A stretch of 64,000 bases of DNA from CAYUNE01 sp964446115 (lineage in GTDB: Bacteria; Desulfobacterota; Desulfobulbia; Desulfobulbales; Desulfobulbaceae). Below the pieces are notes generated by a model. The model made no database searches, was not told where the DNA came from, and worked only from the letters and a program-made list of their open reading frames with translations. The position numbers were made by a program, and so were the translations under genes. Positions 32,992 through 42,118 of the stretch are shown here, in pieces (the first letter of the stretch is position 1; each line of letters starts with the position of its first letter). Location of the stretch: positions 22,063 through 86,062 of the forward strand of contig CAYUNE010000044.1 of the NCBI GenBank assembly GCA_964446115.1, read 5' to 3'.

Positions 32992-33010
32992 CGGCCGCAG
33001 CTTTCTTCCC

Positions 33011-33039
33011 TTGAGATTGCGGGATATTTGTCGTACATA
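33011..33039 (+). promoter_or_regulatory. Candidate promoter upstream of the CDP-alcohol transferase
   Basis: TTGAGA (33011-33016), 17-base spacer, TACATA (33034-33039), about 90 bases before the start codon. It suggests separate transcription from glmM. Confidence 0.35.
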
Positions 33040-33126
33040 ATGAAGGGCTGCCGGCGCAATCGCAGCAGTATGCGCCGGGCCCTGAACCGCTCTGCCGGAA
33101 TCTCCCGCTCCTGAGGAAGAAACGAC

Positions 33127-34452
33127 ATGCAAAGGCTTGTGGTGATCATAATCGGTGCCGCCTTGGCCACCGGATTCTATTTCTGGTGCTCACGGCTGGT
33201 CCGCAAAAAATCGGTGCAGGAGTATATCCTTTCCCATCAGGCGCTGCTGCATCCCAATGCCATCTGTTATCAGCGGGCGGCTCTGGCACTTGTCGCCTAT
33301 TTGCTCTACTTCTTTCTCCACCTGCAGGCCGTCGCCATCCTCATCTTCTCCATTGCCGCCGTCCTCGACGGCGTTGACGGCATCGTTGCCAGAAGCTGCA
33401 ACCTGGTCACTCCCAGGGGCGAGTGGCTCGACCCCCTCTGCGACAAGCTCACCTACCTGCCGCCGCTGATCGGTTTCGCCTCCGGGGGTATCATCTCCAT
33501 CCGCCTGGTCTGGACCCTGGTTGTCATCGAACTGCTGGGACAATTCCTGGTGAGACATGTGCTCTCCCTGCTCAAAATCTCGGGTGCCGCCAACAACTTC
33601 GGCAAGATCAAGGCGATTATCTGCTTTGGACTCGTTATCTTCTGTGCCCTGCTGGATAAATATCCCGATGTCATCGACATGGGTGACGAGGTGCTCATCG
33701 CCTGCATAGTGCTGGCATCGGCCTCGATTATCTTCAAATTCGTTGCCAATCGTTTTTATGCCGACATCCTCTCCGCCCTTAACTTCATCTGCGGCATAAC
33801 CAGCCTCATCCTCACCCACCAGCGTCATCTGGCCTGGGCGATCATGGTGATCATCATGGGACAGCTCTTCGATCTCTTTGACGGCAGAATGGCGGAAAAA
33901 CACGGCGGCAGCAAATTTGGACCATACCTCGACGATATAGCTGATTTTGTCAGCTTCGGCCTGGCGCCGGCCTATATCGTCAGCCGTTCCGGCGGCACCT
34001 TTTCCCGGCTCTTCGGCCTCATCTTCTTTTCCGGAGTGGCCTACCGGCTGATCCGCTTTGTCGCAGTGGACAAAAAGAGAAGCGACCTGCCCGAGGGGAT
34101 CTTCAACGGCCTGCCCAGCCCCGCCGGCGCCCTGTTGGTTCTGGGTGCCTCCCTGGTCGCCCCCCCCGACCTGCTTTCGGTTGTTGCCGTAATCTCGGTG
34201 GGGTTGATGGTGAGTCACATCCGCTTCACCCATTTCGGCCGGGTTGTTCTCAAGGAGATGCCCAGGCCGCTGTTTTTTCTCATCAGCGCCATCATCACCG
34301 TGATCATCGCCTTTATCCTGAAGACCAAAAACGTCGAGCTGTTCGGCTACCTGATCCTCGGGTCCGTGCTGCTGTACATCCTCATCTGCAGGAGATTCCA
34401 GCCACGGGGAACCCCGGGAGCCCAACCCGGTCCTGCACCATCTGCAAAATGA
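33127..34452 (+). CDS. Tandem CDP-alcohol phosphatidyltransferase (PgsA-like plus PssA-like)
   Basis: 441 aa, about twice the usual length. The first unit has the complete CDP-alcohol motif: Asp81, Asp84-Gly85, Ala88-Arg89, Gly98, Asp102, Asp106. The second, near 245-270, is DLFDGRMAEKHGGSKFGPYLDDIAD, keeping the Asp/Gly/Asp residues but with Ala-Glu in place of Ala-Arg and one residue fewer in the spacer; its DIADFVSFGLAP extension is typical of phosphatidylserine synthase. About ten TM segments. Each half could use CDP-diacylglycerol with a different alcohol; the substrates are inference. Its stop overlaps the rsmI start (ATGA). Confidence 0.75.
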   Translation: MQRLVVIIIGAALATGFYFWCSRLVRKKSVQEYILSHQALLHPNAICYQRAALALVAYLLYFFLHLQAVAILIFSIAAVLDGVDGIVARSCNLVTPRGEWLDPLCDKLTYLPPLIGFASGGIISIRLVWTLVVIELLGQFLVRHVLSLLKISGAANNFGKIKAIICFGLVIFCALLDKYPDVIDMGDEVLIACIVLASASIIFKFVANRFYADILSALNFICGITSLILTHQRHLAWAIMVIIMGQLFDLFDGRMAEKHGGSKFGPYLDDIADFVSFGLAPAYIVSRSGGTFSRLFGLIFFSGVAYRLIRFVAVDKKRSDLPEGIFNGLPSPAGALLVLGASLVAPPDLLSVVAVISVGLMVSHIRFTHFGRVVLKEMPRPLFFLISAIITVIIAFILKTKNVELFGYLILGSVLLYILICRRFQPRGTPGAQPGPAPSAK

Positions 34453-35297
34453 ACCACCAGCCGGCAGCGGGAGTGCTTTATATCGTTGCCACCCCCATCG
34501 GCAACCTTGAAGACATCACCCTGCGGGCACTTCGCATCCTCGAAAATGTCGACCTCATCGCCTGCGAGGATACCCGCCGTACCCGGGGACTGCTGAGCCA
34601 TTACAGCATCTCCACGCCGACCATCAGCTATTACCGGGAAAAGGAACGGAAACGCAGCGTCACCCTGCTGGAACAGCTCCGTCGCGGCCGCAGTGTCGCC
34701 CTGGTTTCCGATGCCGGCACCCCGGCACTTTCCGACCCCGGGGCCGTTGTTGTCCGCAAGGCGCGCAGGGCCGGCATCAGGGTGGTTCCCATCCCCGGCC
34801 CCTCGGCCCTCACCGCCTCTGTGGCCGCCGCCGGTCTGCGGGAAACCACCTTCTGTTTTCTCGGTTTTCCGCCGGCAAGTCAACGGGAACGGCGACAACT
34901 CTTCAAAAGCCTTGCTCCCCTTCGCCGCACCCTGGTTTTCTATGAATCACCCCATCGCATCAGGGCCACCGTCCGGGAGCTGCTCTCCGCTCTTGGCGAC
35001 CGTGATTGCCTGTTCTGCCGGGAACTGACCAAGATCCACGAGGAGATCAGAGAGTCCGGCCTGGCGGCGTTATCGGCAAACCTTGAAGAAAGGCGGGTGA
35101 AAGGCGAAATCGTTCTTCTGGTTGCGGGGAAAAAAGAGGTGGACCAACCCGAAACAGAAGATCTGGATGAGCTGCTGCGCTGGCACCGGCACCGGGGAAA
35201 CTCTCTTAAACAGGCGGTGAGCGATATCAGCCGCGACCTGGGCCTCAAACGAACACCGGTCTATCGGCGGGCACTTGAAATCTGGCACAAGGAGTGA
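34449..35297 (+). CDS. rsmI: 16S rRNA 2'-O-ribose methyltransferase RsmI (C1402)
   Basis: 282 aa. Tetrapyrrole-methylase fold: VATPIGNLEDITLRALRILENVDLIACEDTRRT at the start, then SDAGTPALSDPG and VVPIPGPSALTASVAAAGL. A C-terminal helix-turn-helix-like part follows (SLKQAVSDISRDLGLKRTPVYRRAL). It uses S-adenosylmethionine to methylate C1402 of 16S rRNA. Coupled by ATGA to the CDP-alcohol transferase gene and followed directly by uvrC. Confidence 0.93.
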   Translation: MNHQPAAGVLYIVATPIGNLEDITLRALRILENVDLIACEDTRRTRGLLSHYSISTPTISYYREKERKRSVTLLEQLRRGRSVALVSDAGTPALSDPGAVVVRKARRAGIRVVPIPGPSALTASVAAAGLRETTFCFLGFPPASQRERRQLFKSLAPLRRTLVFYESPHRIRATVRELLSALGDRDCLFCRELTKIHEEIRESGLAALSANLEERRVKGEIVLLVAGKKEVDQPETEDLDELLRWHRHRGNSLKQAVSDISRDLGLKRTPVYRRALEIWHKE

Positions 35298-37147
35298 TGA
35301 ACAAGACCTTTTCCTGCCCGGCTTTACGCAGCGAATTTCTCAAGACCGTCAGCAACGGACCCGGCATCTATCAGATGATCGGCAAACGCGAGGTGCTTTA
35401 CGTGGGCAAGGCCCGGAACCTGCGCCGCAGACTGGCATCCTATGCACGCCATGCGGGTCCCGCCCACTCAAAGACCGCGGTCATGCTCCGCAAGGTTCAA
35501 CGGGTGGACGTCATCCTGACCACCACGGAAAAAGAGGCCTTTATTCTCGAGGCTTCGCTGATCAAAAAACACCGGCCGCGCTACAACGTAATCCTCAGGG
35601 ATGACAAAAACTACCCGCTCATCAAGGTAACCGTCGGGGAAAGCTGGCCGCGAATCCTGGTCACCCGGCGCCGACTCCGGGACGGCAGCCGTTATTTCGG
35701 CCCCTACTCCTCCACCTCGGCCATGCGTGCCACCCTGAAGCTGCTCTACACCATGTTTCCGCTCAGGCGCTGCAAGGGCAAGGAGGTGAGAAAACGGTCC
35801 CGCCCCTGCCTCAATCACCAATTGGGGCGCTGCCTGGCCCCCTGCGTGGACAAGGCGGACAGTCGTAAATATGCTGAACTGGTCTCCGAGGTGATCATGG
35901 TGCTGGAAGGCCGCAGCCGGGAGCTACTCACCGGCCTTACCCGGAGGATGAAGGCGGCGGCTGACGATCTGGCCTTTGAAAAGGCGGCCGGCTACCGGGA
36001 CCAGATTGCCGCGCTCACCAAGACCCTGGAGCGGCAGGTTATTGTCGCCGATCACTTTCACGATCAGGACGTCTTTGGTCTGGCCCGCCGCGATGCCTCG
36101 GTGGCAGTGGCCATCCTCTTTGTCAGGTCCGGGATCGTCAGCGGCAGACAGTCTTTTTTCCTGGCCGATCCCCTGGGCACGGACAGCGCCATTCTCGCCG
36201 AAACCATGGCCCAGTACTACTCGGCACGGCGACCGCCGCCCCGGGAAATCCTCCTCCCGCTGGAACCGGAAGATCGTGACCTGCTGACCGGACAGTTTGA
36301 AAAGCTGCGCGGCGGCAGGGTCTACCTGAAAATCCCGCAACGCGGCCCGCGAATGCAGCTCATGGCCATGGCCCGGCAAAACGCCGTGGAGCTGTTCAGC
36401 GACCGGCAAAAAAAGAAAGAATCCTGGGAGATCCTGGCAGCGCACCTCAGACGGCAACTGCGACTCGCCAACAGGCCGGAGCGAATTGAATGCCTCGATA
36501 TTTCAACTACATCGGGGCGCCTTTCCGTGGGATCTCTCGTCTGTTTCCAGGGGGGTGAAAAGAGCCCGGGTGAATATCGGCACTACCGTATCCGCAACCG
36601 TCGGGAACCCGACGACTATGCCATGATGCGCGAGGTGCTTGTCAAAAGATTGGGAAAGGATACCGCTCAACGGCCGTTGCCGGATCTCCTGCTCCTGGAC
36701 GGCGGCAAGGGACAGCTCAATGTGGCCCGGGCCGTGGTCCGGGAACTTGACCTTGACGGCAGCATCGACCTGGTGGCCATTGCCAAGGAAAGACATGATG
36801 AAGGGGAAAAACTTTTCCGTCCCGGTCGCAAGAATGCGATTCTGCTGCCGCGCCACTCTCCGGCACTGCTCTTTCTGATGCGCGTCCGCGATGAGTCCCA
36901 CCGCTTCGGCATCACCTTTCACCGCCGTCTGCGACGCAAAAAGACCCTGCATTCCAGGCTGGAAACACTGCGCGGGGTGGGACCCAGGAGGAAACAACAG
37001 CTGCTCAGGAGTCTGGGCAGCTACAAACGGGTGCTGGCGGCATCACCCGGGGAGCTGTGCCGGGTTCCCGGCATCGGGCCGGAGCTGGCCGCCTCCATCC
37101 ACCGGCAGCTCCATGGGCATGCCGACGGGCGAACAGACAACAAATAA
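35297..37147 (+). CDS. uvrC: Excinuclease ABC subunit C (UvrC)
   Basis: 616 aa from ATG 35297, which overlaps the rsmI stop (TGATG); a GTG one codon earlier is possible. N-terminal GIY-YIG nuclease (GPGIYQMIG, LYVGKARNL), a cysteine-containing segment (CKGKEVRKRSRPCLNHQLGRCLAPC), a UVR motif near 220-240, an RNase H-like endonuclease (LLLDGGKGQLNVA) and a C-terminal double helix-hairpin-helix (GVGPRRKQQLL, VPGIGPELAASI). It makes the dual incisions in nucleotide excision repair. Convergent with ispG. Confidence 0.95.
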   Translation: MNKTFSCPALRSEFLKTVSNGPGIYQMIGKREVLYVGKARNLRRRLASYARHAGPAHSKTAVMLRKVQRVDVILTTTEKEAFILEASLIKKHRPRYNVILRDDKNYPLIKVTVGESWPRILVTRRRLRDGSRYFGPYSSTSAMRATLKLLYTMFPLRRCKGKEVRKRSRPCLNHQLGRCLAPCVDKADSRKYAELVSEVIMVLEGRSRELLTGLTRRMKAAADDLAFEKAAGYRDQIAALTKTLERQVIVADHFHDQDVFGLARRDASVAVAILFVRSGIVSGRQSFFLADPLGTDSAILAETMAQYYSARRPPPREILLPLEPEDRDLLTGQFEKLRGGRVYLKIPQRGPRMQLMAMARQNAVELFSDRQKKKESWEILAAHLRRQLRLANRPERIECLDISTTSGRLSVGSLVCFQGGEKSPGEYRHYRIRNRREPDDYAMMREVLVKRLGKDTAQRPLPDLLLLDGGKGQLNVARAVVRELDLDGSIDLVAIAKERHDEGEKLFRPGRKNAILLPRHSPALLFLMRVRDESHRFGITFHRRLRRKKTLHSRLETLRGVGPRRKQQLLRSLGSYKRVLAASPGELCRVPGIGPELAASIHRQLHGHADGRTDNK

Positions 37148-37200
37148 TCCGACCCAATCCCGTGTAATCCCGCAGGAGCCGAGGGAAAAGGCTCAACCTC

Positions 37201-38295
37201 CTACTTCCGTTCCCCACGGGTACGGGCCTGCCGTTCCATTTTCCTGAGCTCCTCAAGGAAAACCGGCAGCAGTTCATCTTCGGGCAGTTTTTTGAACACC
37301 CGGCCTTTTTTGAAAATAATCCCCACTCCCCGGCCGCCGGCAATGCCGATGTCCGCCTCCCGGGCCTCACCGGGTCCGTTCACCACACAGCCCATCACCG
37401 CGACCTTGAGGTTGGTTTCCATGGTTTGCAGATGTTTTTCCACCTCTTCGGCCAGGGGAAAGAGATCGATACCGGTGCGGCCGCAGGTGGGACAGGAGAT
37501 CATCTCCGGACCGCGTTCCCGGATGCGCAGGGAGCGCAGCAGCTCGAACCCAACCCGCACCTCCTCCTCGGGATCCCGGGTCAGGGAAATGCGAAAGGTA
37601 TCACCTATGCCCTGGTGCAACAAAATGCCCAGGGCAACGCTCGACTTCACCGTACCGGCAATCAGACCGCCTGCCTCGGTAACGCCGAGATGGAGAGGAT
37701 AGTCGGTGCGCTGCGAGAGTAAGCGGTAGCCGTTGATCGTGGTCAGGGTATCGGAGGATTTGATGGAGATCTTGATCTCATGGAAACCAAGATCCTCCAG
37801 GAGGGCGACGTTGCGCAGGGCGCTGCTGATCAGGGCATCGGGTTTTTCCGGAGTCGGATAGCCGTGGCGGGCCAGCAGATCCTTTTCGATGGAACCGGAG
37901 TTGACCCCCACCCGGATGGGTACTCCGTGCATCTTGGCGGCATCAACGACGCGGGCCAGTTTTTCCCTGCCGCCGATATTGCCGGGATTGATGCGGATGG
38001 CCTGGGCTCCGTGCTCCATGGCGGCCACGGCCAGACGCCAGTCAAAGTGAATATCGGCAATGAGCGGGATGGCGATAGCCTGCCGGATCTTGGTCAGGGC
38101 GCGGGCAGCCTCCATGTCCGGAACCGCCGCCCTGATTATGTCGCAACCCGCCTTTTGCAGGCGCAGGATCTGACCAATGGTCGCCCCGACATCAGCGGTA
38201 TCGGTATTGGTCATGGACTGTACCGTGATCGGGGCGTTACCGCCCACGGCCACGGATCCCACCTGGATTTGTCGCGTGTTTCGACGAATTATCAT
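37201..38295 (-). CDS. ispG: 4-hydroxy-3-methylbut-2-enyl diphosphate synthase IspG (GcpE)
   Basis: 364 aa. N-terminal TIM-barrel start GGNAPITVQSMTNTDTADV and a C-terminal 4Fe-4S site (CPTCGRTGIDL, then GCVVNGPGEAREAD). It catalyses the reductive step to HMBPP in the methylerythritol phosphate isoprenoid pathway, in the cytoplasm. Dxr of the same pathway is three genes upstream, and uppS and cdsA use or neighbour its products. Last gene of the rpsB-tsf operon run here. Confidence 0.95.
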   Translation of the reverse strand: MIIRRNTRQIQVGSVAVGGNAPITVQSMTNTDTADVGATIGQILRLQKAGCDIIRAAVPDMEAARALTKIRQAIAIPLIADIHFDWRLAVAAMEHGAQAIRINPGNIGGREKLARVVDAAKMHGVPIRVGVNSGSIEKDLLARHGYPTPEKPDALISSALRNVALLEDLGFHEIKISIKSSDTLTTINGYRLLSQRTDYPLHLGVTEAGGLIAGTVKSSVALGILLHQGIGDTFRISLTRDPEEEVRVGFELLRSLRIRERGPEMISCPTCGRTGIDLFPLAEEVEKHLQTMETNLKVAVMGCVVNGPGEAREADIGIAGGRGVGIIFKKGRVFKKLPEDELLPVFLEELRKMERQARTRGERK

Positions 38296-38307
38296 TACCG
38301 TTGCCCG

Positions 38308-39012
38308 TTATTTCCAATTGAGCTCCGCCTCCGATGGCCGCACATACAGGGGCGCGGCAACCAGGGGATCATCCTCTTCACCCCGCTGCCGGCGGTCTCC
38401 GGCCAAAAGGCCGATGTGCGCCGCCCGCGGCATGGAACCACCGGGAGAGACAATGGTTATATTGTCCCCCCGGGCAAAAAGTTCCCGGTAGACGGTTGCC
38501 CCGTCCCCCACCAGCACATGGGGCTCGGCTGCGATTTCCGCCAGGAGCTGTTGCGGCGGCACTGCCCGCAGCGGGGTGACGCGACGCGGCGGTCCGGAGC
38601 CCGGATCCGGCTGGTAAAAGGCACAGTAGACCTCTTTCTTGCGGGCATCGAGCAGGCAGCAGATGCGGCGAGAGCTCAGACAACAGGAAAGCGCCAGTCC
38701 GTCCAGGGTGGGGATCATTAAAAAAGCGGTTTCAGCGGCCATGGCCAGGCCCTTGGCCGCCGCCATACCGATCCGCAAACCGGTGAAACTGCCGGGACCG
38801 CCACTGACGGCGATCGCTGCCAGATCACCCCAGCCCACCCCGCTTTCCCTCATCATGCGGTCGATCTCACCCAGCAACCGCCTGGAGTGGGTAACCGCCG
38901 CCCGGCTGCTCGCCTCGGCCAGGACAGTGCCTTCCCGGGTTCCACCGATGGTCAGGGCGACGCTGCCGCACCGGGTGGCCGTTTCCACGGCAAGAATCAG
39001 GGGGCCATCCAC
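38308..39012 (-). CDS. tsaB: tRNA threonylcarbamoyladenosine protein TsaB
   Basis: 234 aa. Actin-like ATPase fold: ILAVETATRCGSVAL at the start, VTHSRRLLGEID and SGGPGSFTGLRIGMAAAKGLA, the family signature. It forms a complex with TsaD/TsaE for t6A37 tRNA modification. Its start overlaps the rseP end by 16 bases, and ispG follows after 12 bases. The insertion of tsaB between rseP and ispG distinguishes this operon from the enterobacterial one. Confidence 0.92.
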   Translation of the reverse strand: MDGPLILAVETATRCGSVALTIGGTREGTVLAEASSRAAVTHSRRLLGEIDRMMRESGVGWGDLAAIAVSGGPGSFTGLRIGMAAAKGLAMAAETAFLMIPTLDGLALSCCLSSRRICCLLDARKKEVYCAFYQPDPGSGPPRRVTPLRAVPPQQLLAEIAAEPHVLVGDGATVYRELFARGDNITIVSPGGSMPRAAHIGLLAGDRRQRGEEDDPLVAAPLYVRPSEAELNWK

Positions 39013-40085
39013 CGTTTGATTATCCGTAATATATCATTATAAAAAACAAAGACCATCAGTGATCCCAACAGGAAAAGACCCACGCGCTGGAAATTTTCCA
39101 TGGTCGCGGTCTTGAGTGGTTTGCGCCGGATCCCCTCGATGGTGAGAAAGACCAGATGCCCGCCGTCCAGAATCGGAATGGGCAGGAGGTTGAGGATGCC
39201 GAGATTGATACTGAGAAGCCCCATGAAGTAGCAAAGATTCATCCAGCCGGCCTCCAGCTGCTGGCCGGCAATCTCGGCAATACGGATGGGCCCTCCCAGT
39301 TCCGTTGCCGGAATGATGCGCTGAAAGATCTTGACGATGCCCATGAGGGTGAGCGTAATCAGGTCCCAGGTCTGGACAAGGGCGGCCTTGACTGCCGTCC
39401 CCATGGAGACCTGCCGATAGGCGATCTTCTCTTCGCGGGTAATGCCCAGCATGTAGCGTTTCTCAACCTCCTCGCCGAAGAGATTTCTGATCTTCTCCAT
39501 GCTCGGTGCGGCGACCAGCGCAATCTCGGTCCCGTCCCTATCCAGAACAATTCCCACCGGCTCGCCGTTGCTGTTCTTCACCGCCTCGGAGATTTCGACC
39601 CAGGAAGAAACCGGTTGGTCGTTGATCCGCAGCACCACATCGCCGGGTTTGATGCCGACGCTCTCGGCAACCGATCCGGGGGTTACCTGACCGATTCTCG
39701 TGGTGTCAAGCGGTTCGGGCATGCCCACCAGCAACAGCAGGACGAAAAACACCAGCACCGCGAACACCAGGTTGAAAATGGGTCCGCCGGCCACAATGCC
39801 GAAACGCTTCCACACCGGTTTATGGGAAAAGGAGAAGGGGCGATCCGCCGGAGCAATTTCCTGCTCGTCGGCCTGTTCGCCGAACATCTTGACATAACCG
39901 CCCAGGGGGAAGGCGCTGAGCAGGTATTCGGTTTCCCCGATCTTTGTACCCGCGACCCGGGGACCGAAACCGATGGAGAATTTCAGCACCCTGACCCGGA
40001 AGAGTTTGGCCAGCAGAAAATGGCCCAGCTCATGCACCAGGATCAGAATACCGAGAACAAGGACAAAGGAGAGGAAGGCATTCAT
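38997..40085 (-). CDS. rseP: Site-2 protease RseP (M50 family)
   Basis: 362 aa. Zinc site HELGH (18-22) in the first TM helix, a second site LLPIPILDGGH in the third, and one PDZ domain (about 120-190; GVKPGDVVLRI type: VGIKPGDVVLRINDQPV). Enterobacterial RseP has two PDZ domains, so this is the shorter form. It cleaves transmembrane substrates such as anti-sigma factors in the inner membrane. Next to dxr in the isoprenoid/cell-envelope operon. Confidence 0.94.
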   Translation of the reverse strand: MNAFLSFVLVLGILILVHELGHFLLAKLFRVRVLKFSIGFGPRVAGTKIGETEYLLSAFPLGGYVKMFGEQADEQEIAPADRPFSFSHKPVWKRFGIVAGGPIFNLVFAVLVFFVLLLLVGMPEPLDTTRIGQVTPGSVAESVGIKPGDVVLRINDQPVSSWVEISEAVKNSNGEPVGIVLDRDGTEIALVAAPSMEKIRNLFGEEVEKRYMLGITREEKIAYRQVSMGTAVKAALVQTWDLITLTLMGIVKIFQRIIPATELGGPIRIAEIAGQQLEAGWMNLCYFMGLLSINLGILNLLPIPILDGGHLVFLTIEGIRRKPLKTATMENFQRVGLFLLGSLMVFVFYNDILRIIKRWMAP

Positions 40086-40130
40086 CGTCTCATTTTTTTC
40101 ATTGGGCGGCGGGGCAGCGCCGGAAACGGC

Positions 40131-41306
40131 TCACACCGCGCCCCCGGGGCCAAGGTTGGCCACCAGATCCGCGGCAAGACGGCGTGACCTGCGGTCGGCC
40201 GCCACAATTTCGTCTAAATCGCCATCGTCGCCCGGCGGTATCTGCTCCAGTACCGCGGCGACCACTTTGACAATATCGGTATATCTTATCTCACCCTGAA
40301 GGAAACTTTCAACGGCCACCTCGTTGGCGGCGTTTAACACCGCGGGTTTGACCCCGCCCCGGCGGCAGGCATCAAAGGCAAGACTCAGAGCCGGGAAGCG
40401 ATCGAAATCGGGCGCCTCGAAGCGGAGTTCGCCGCAGCGGCTGAGATGAAGACGCGGCAGGTCCAGATCCAGGCGGGCCGGATAGGAAAGGGCATAGGCT
40501 ATGGGAATGCGCATATCAGGAAGGCCGAGCTGGGCCACCACCGAGCCGTCGATGAACTCGACCAGTGAATGGACGATGGACTGGGGGTGGACCACCACCT
40601 CGATGCTGTCCACATCCATATCAAAAAGCCAGCGCGCTTCGATCACCTCCAGGCCCTTATTCATCAGAGTGGCCGAGTCGATGGAGATCTTCCGCCCCAT
40701 GTCCCAGTTGGGGTGGGCCAGTGCCTGCTCCGGGGTAACTGTTTCCAGTGCGCTTTTGTCCAGGGTGCGGAAAGGCCCGCCCGAGGCGGTGAGAATAATC
40801 CGAGCCACATCCCGGCGCCGCCCGGCTTCCATGGCCTGAAAAATGGCATTGTGCTCGCTGTCGATGGGCAGAATCCGAACGCCGCAGCGTTTCCCCGCCT
40901 CCATGACCAGGCGGCCGGCCATGACCAGGGTTTCCTTGTTGGCCAGACCGATATCCTTGCCCGCCTCAATGGCTCTGAGGGTGGGAATCAGGCCGACGGC
41001 ACCAACCACGGCAGAGACCGTCATCTCGCTTTTCCCATGCACCGCCACGCTGATATTACCCTGAAGACCGTGGAGAATCCGCGGACGGAAGCCTCCGGAC
41101 AGGCGATGAGCAAGCGCGTCTGCCAGACGCTCATTTGCCACCGATACCACCTCCGGCTCAAATTCGAGCACCTGTCTTTCCAGCTCATCGATATTGCCGC
41201 CTGCAGCCAGAGCGGCAACCCGGTAGCGATTCCGGTGGGATCGGATAACGTCCAGCACGTTCTTGCCGATGGAACCGGTGGACCCGAGCAGGGAAATCGT
41301 CTTCAT
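40131..41306 (-). CDS. dxr: 1-deoxy-D-xylulose 5-phosphate reductoisomerase Dxr (IspC)
   Basis: 391 aa. NADPH-binding start SLLGSTGSIGKNVLDVI, then IGLANKETLVMAG, PIDSEHNAIFQ and the substrate region MGRKISIDSATLMNKGLEVIEA. It catalyses the second step of the methylerythritol phosphate pathway. The metal-binding acidic and serine residues are intact. Neighbours: cdsA upstream, rseP downstream. Confidence 0.95.
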   Translation of the reverse strand: MKTISLLGSTGSIGKNVLDVIRSHRNRYRVAALAAGGNIDELERQVLEFEPEVVSVANERLADALAHRLSGGFRPRILHGLQGNISVAVHGKSEMTVSAVVGAVGLIPTLRAIEAGKDIGLANKETLVMAGRLVMEAGKRCGVRILPIDSEHNAIFQAMEAGRRRDVARIILTASGGPFRTLDKSALETVTPEQALAHPNWDMGRKISIDSATLMNKGLEVIEARWLFDMDVDSIEVVVHPQSIVHSLVEFIDGSVVAQLGLPDMRIPIAYALSYPARLDLDLPRLHLSRCGELRFEAPDFDRFPALSLAFDACRRGGVKPAVLNAANEVAVESFLQGEIRYTDIVKVVAAVLEQIPPGDDGDLDEIVAADRRSRRLAADLVANLGPGGAV

Positions 41307-41317
41307 GGCGGAAAGGT

Positions 41318-42115
41318 TCAGGAAAAAAATCCAAAGTGGATCAGATAAAAGAGCAGGGGCGCGGTGAGCAGCAGGCTATCGCCGCGATCAAGTACGCCGC
41401 CATGGCCGGCAAGCAGGGTACCCGAATCCTTGACCCCGGCCGAGCGTTTGATCACCGATTCGGTGAGGTCACCGACAATACCGACAACAACAAGCAACAG
41501 GGCGGCGGGAATAATCGGCAGCAGCAGATCATGGGGCAGAGCCGCCAGGGTCATCACCACTGCGGCAATGATACCGGCAGCGATTCCCCCCAGGGCTCCT
41601 TCCACGGTCTTACCCGGGCTGATATCGACACAAAGCTTATGCCTGCCAAAGCTCCGTCCCGCATAATAGGCTCCGGTGTCGGAACCGGCGGTAACGGCGC
41701 TGAGAACAAGCAACCAGCCGATACCGTTGCTCTGGAAGCGCAACAGGACAATATGGGCCAGACAGAAACCGATGTAGACAAGACCCAAAACAGCGGCGGA
41801 CAAAAAACGCCGTACATCGTCAATCCCGGTATAATAACGAAGGGCCAGGCCGATCACCCCGAGAAGGCCGACCAGCAACCCGGCGGCCACCATGTCAAGC
41901 CGTCCGCTGCCGGCGGCAACAAGGGGCAGCAGTAAAAGCGGAATGATCAGCAGCCGCGGCACACCTTTCAGATCGGTATCGCTCATCCGGCTGTACTCGA
42001 AGGCGCCGATGGCGCCGATACTCAACAGGACAAGATGAAACAGGGAAAAAGGGGCGAAAAAGAGCAGCAGCAGCCAACAGGCAACCAGGATGAGACCGGG
42101 GACGACGCGATTCAT
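41318..42115 (-). CDS. cdsA: Phosphatidate cytidylyltransferase CdsA
   Basis: 265 aa with seven or eight TM segments. The C-terminal signature reads SFGRHKLCVDISPGKTVEGALGG and then GDLTESVIKRSAGVKDSGTLLAGHGGVLDRGDSL, ending the CDP-diacylglycerol synthase active site. It makes CDP-diacylglycerol from phosphatidate and CTP in the inner membrane, feeding the CDP-alcohol transferase at 33127. uppS follows upstream by 3 bases. Confidence 0.94.
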   Translation of the reverse strand: MNRVVPGLILVACWLLLLFFAPFSLFHLVLLSIGAIGAFEYSRMSDTDLKGVPRLLIIPLLLLPLVAAGSGRLDMVAAGLLVGLLGVIGLALRYYTGIDDVRRFLSAAVLGLVYIGFCLAHIVLLRFQSNGIGWLLVLSAVTAGSDTGAYYAGRSFGRHKLCVDISPGKTVEGALGGIAAGIIAAVVMTLAALPHDLLLPIIPAALLLVVVGIVGDLTESVIKRSAGVKDSGTLLAGHGGVLDRGDSLLLTAPLLFYLIHFGFFS

Positions 42116-42118
42116 GGT

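Noticed and set aside
33190..34425. Minus-strand open frame (411 codons) opposite the CDP-alcohol transferase
   Set aside because: The product is highly charged and without domains; the opposite frame has the catalytic motifs.
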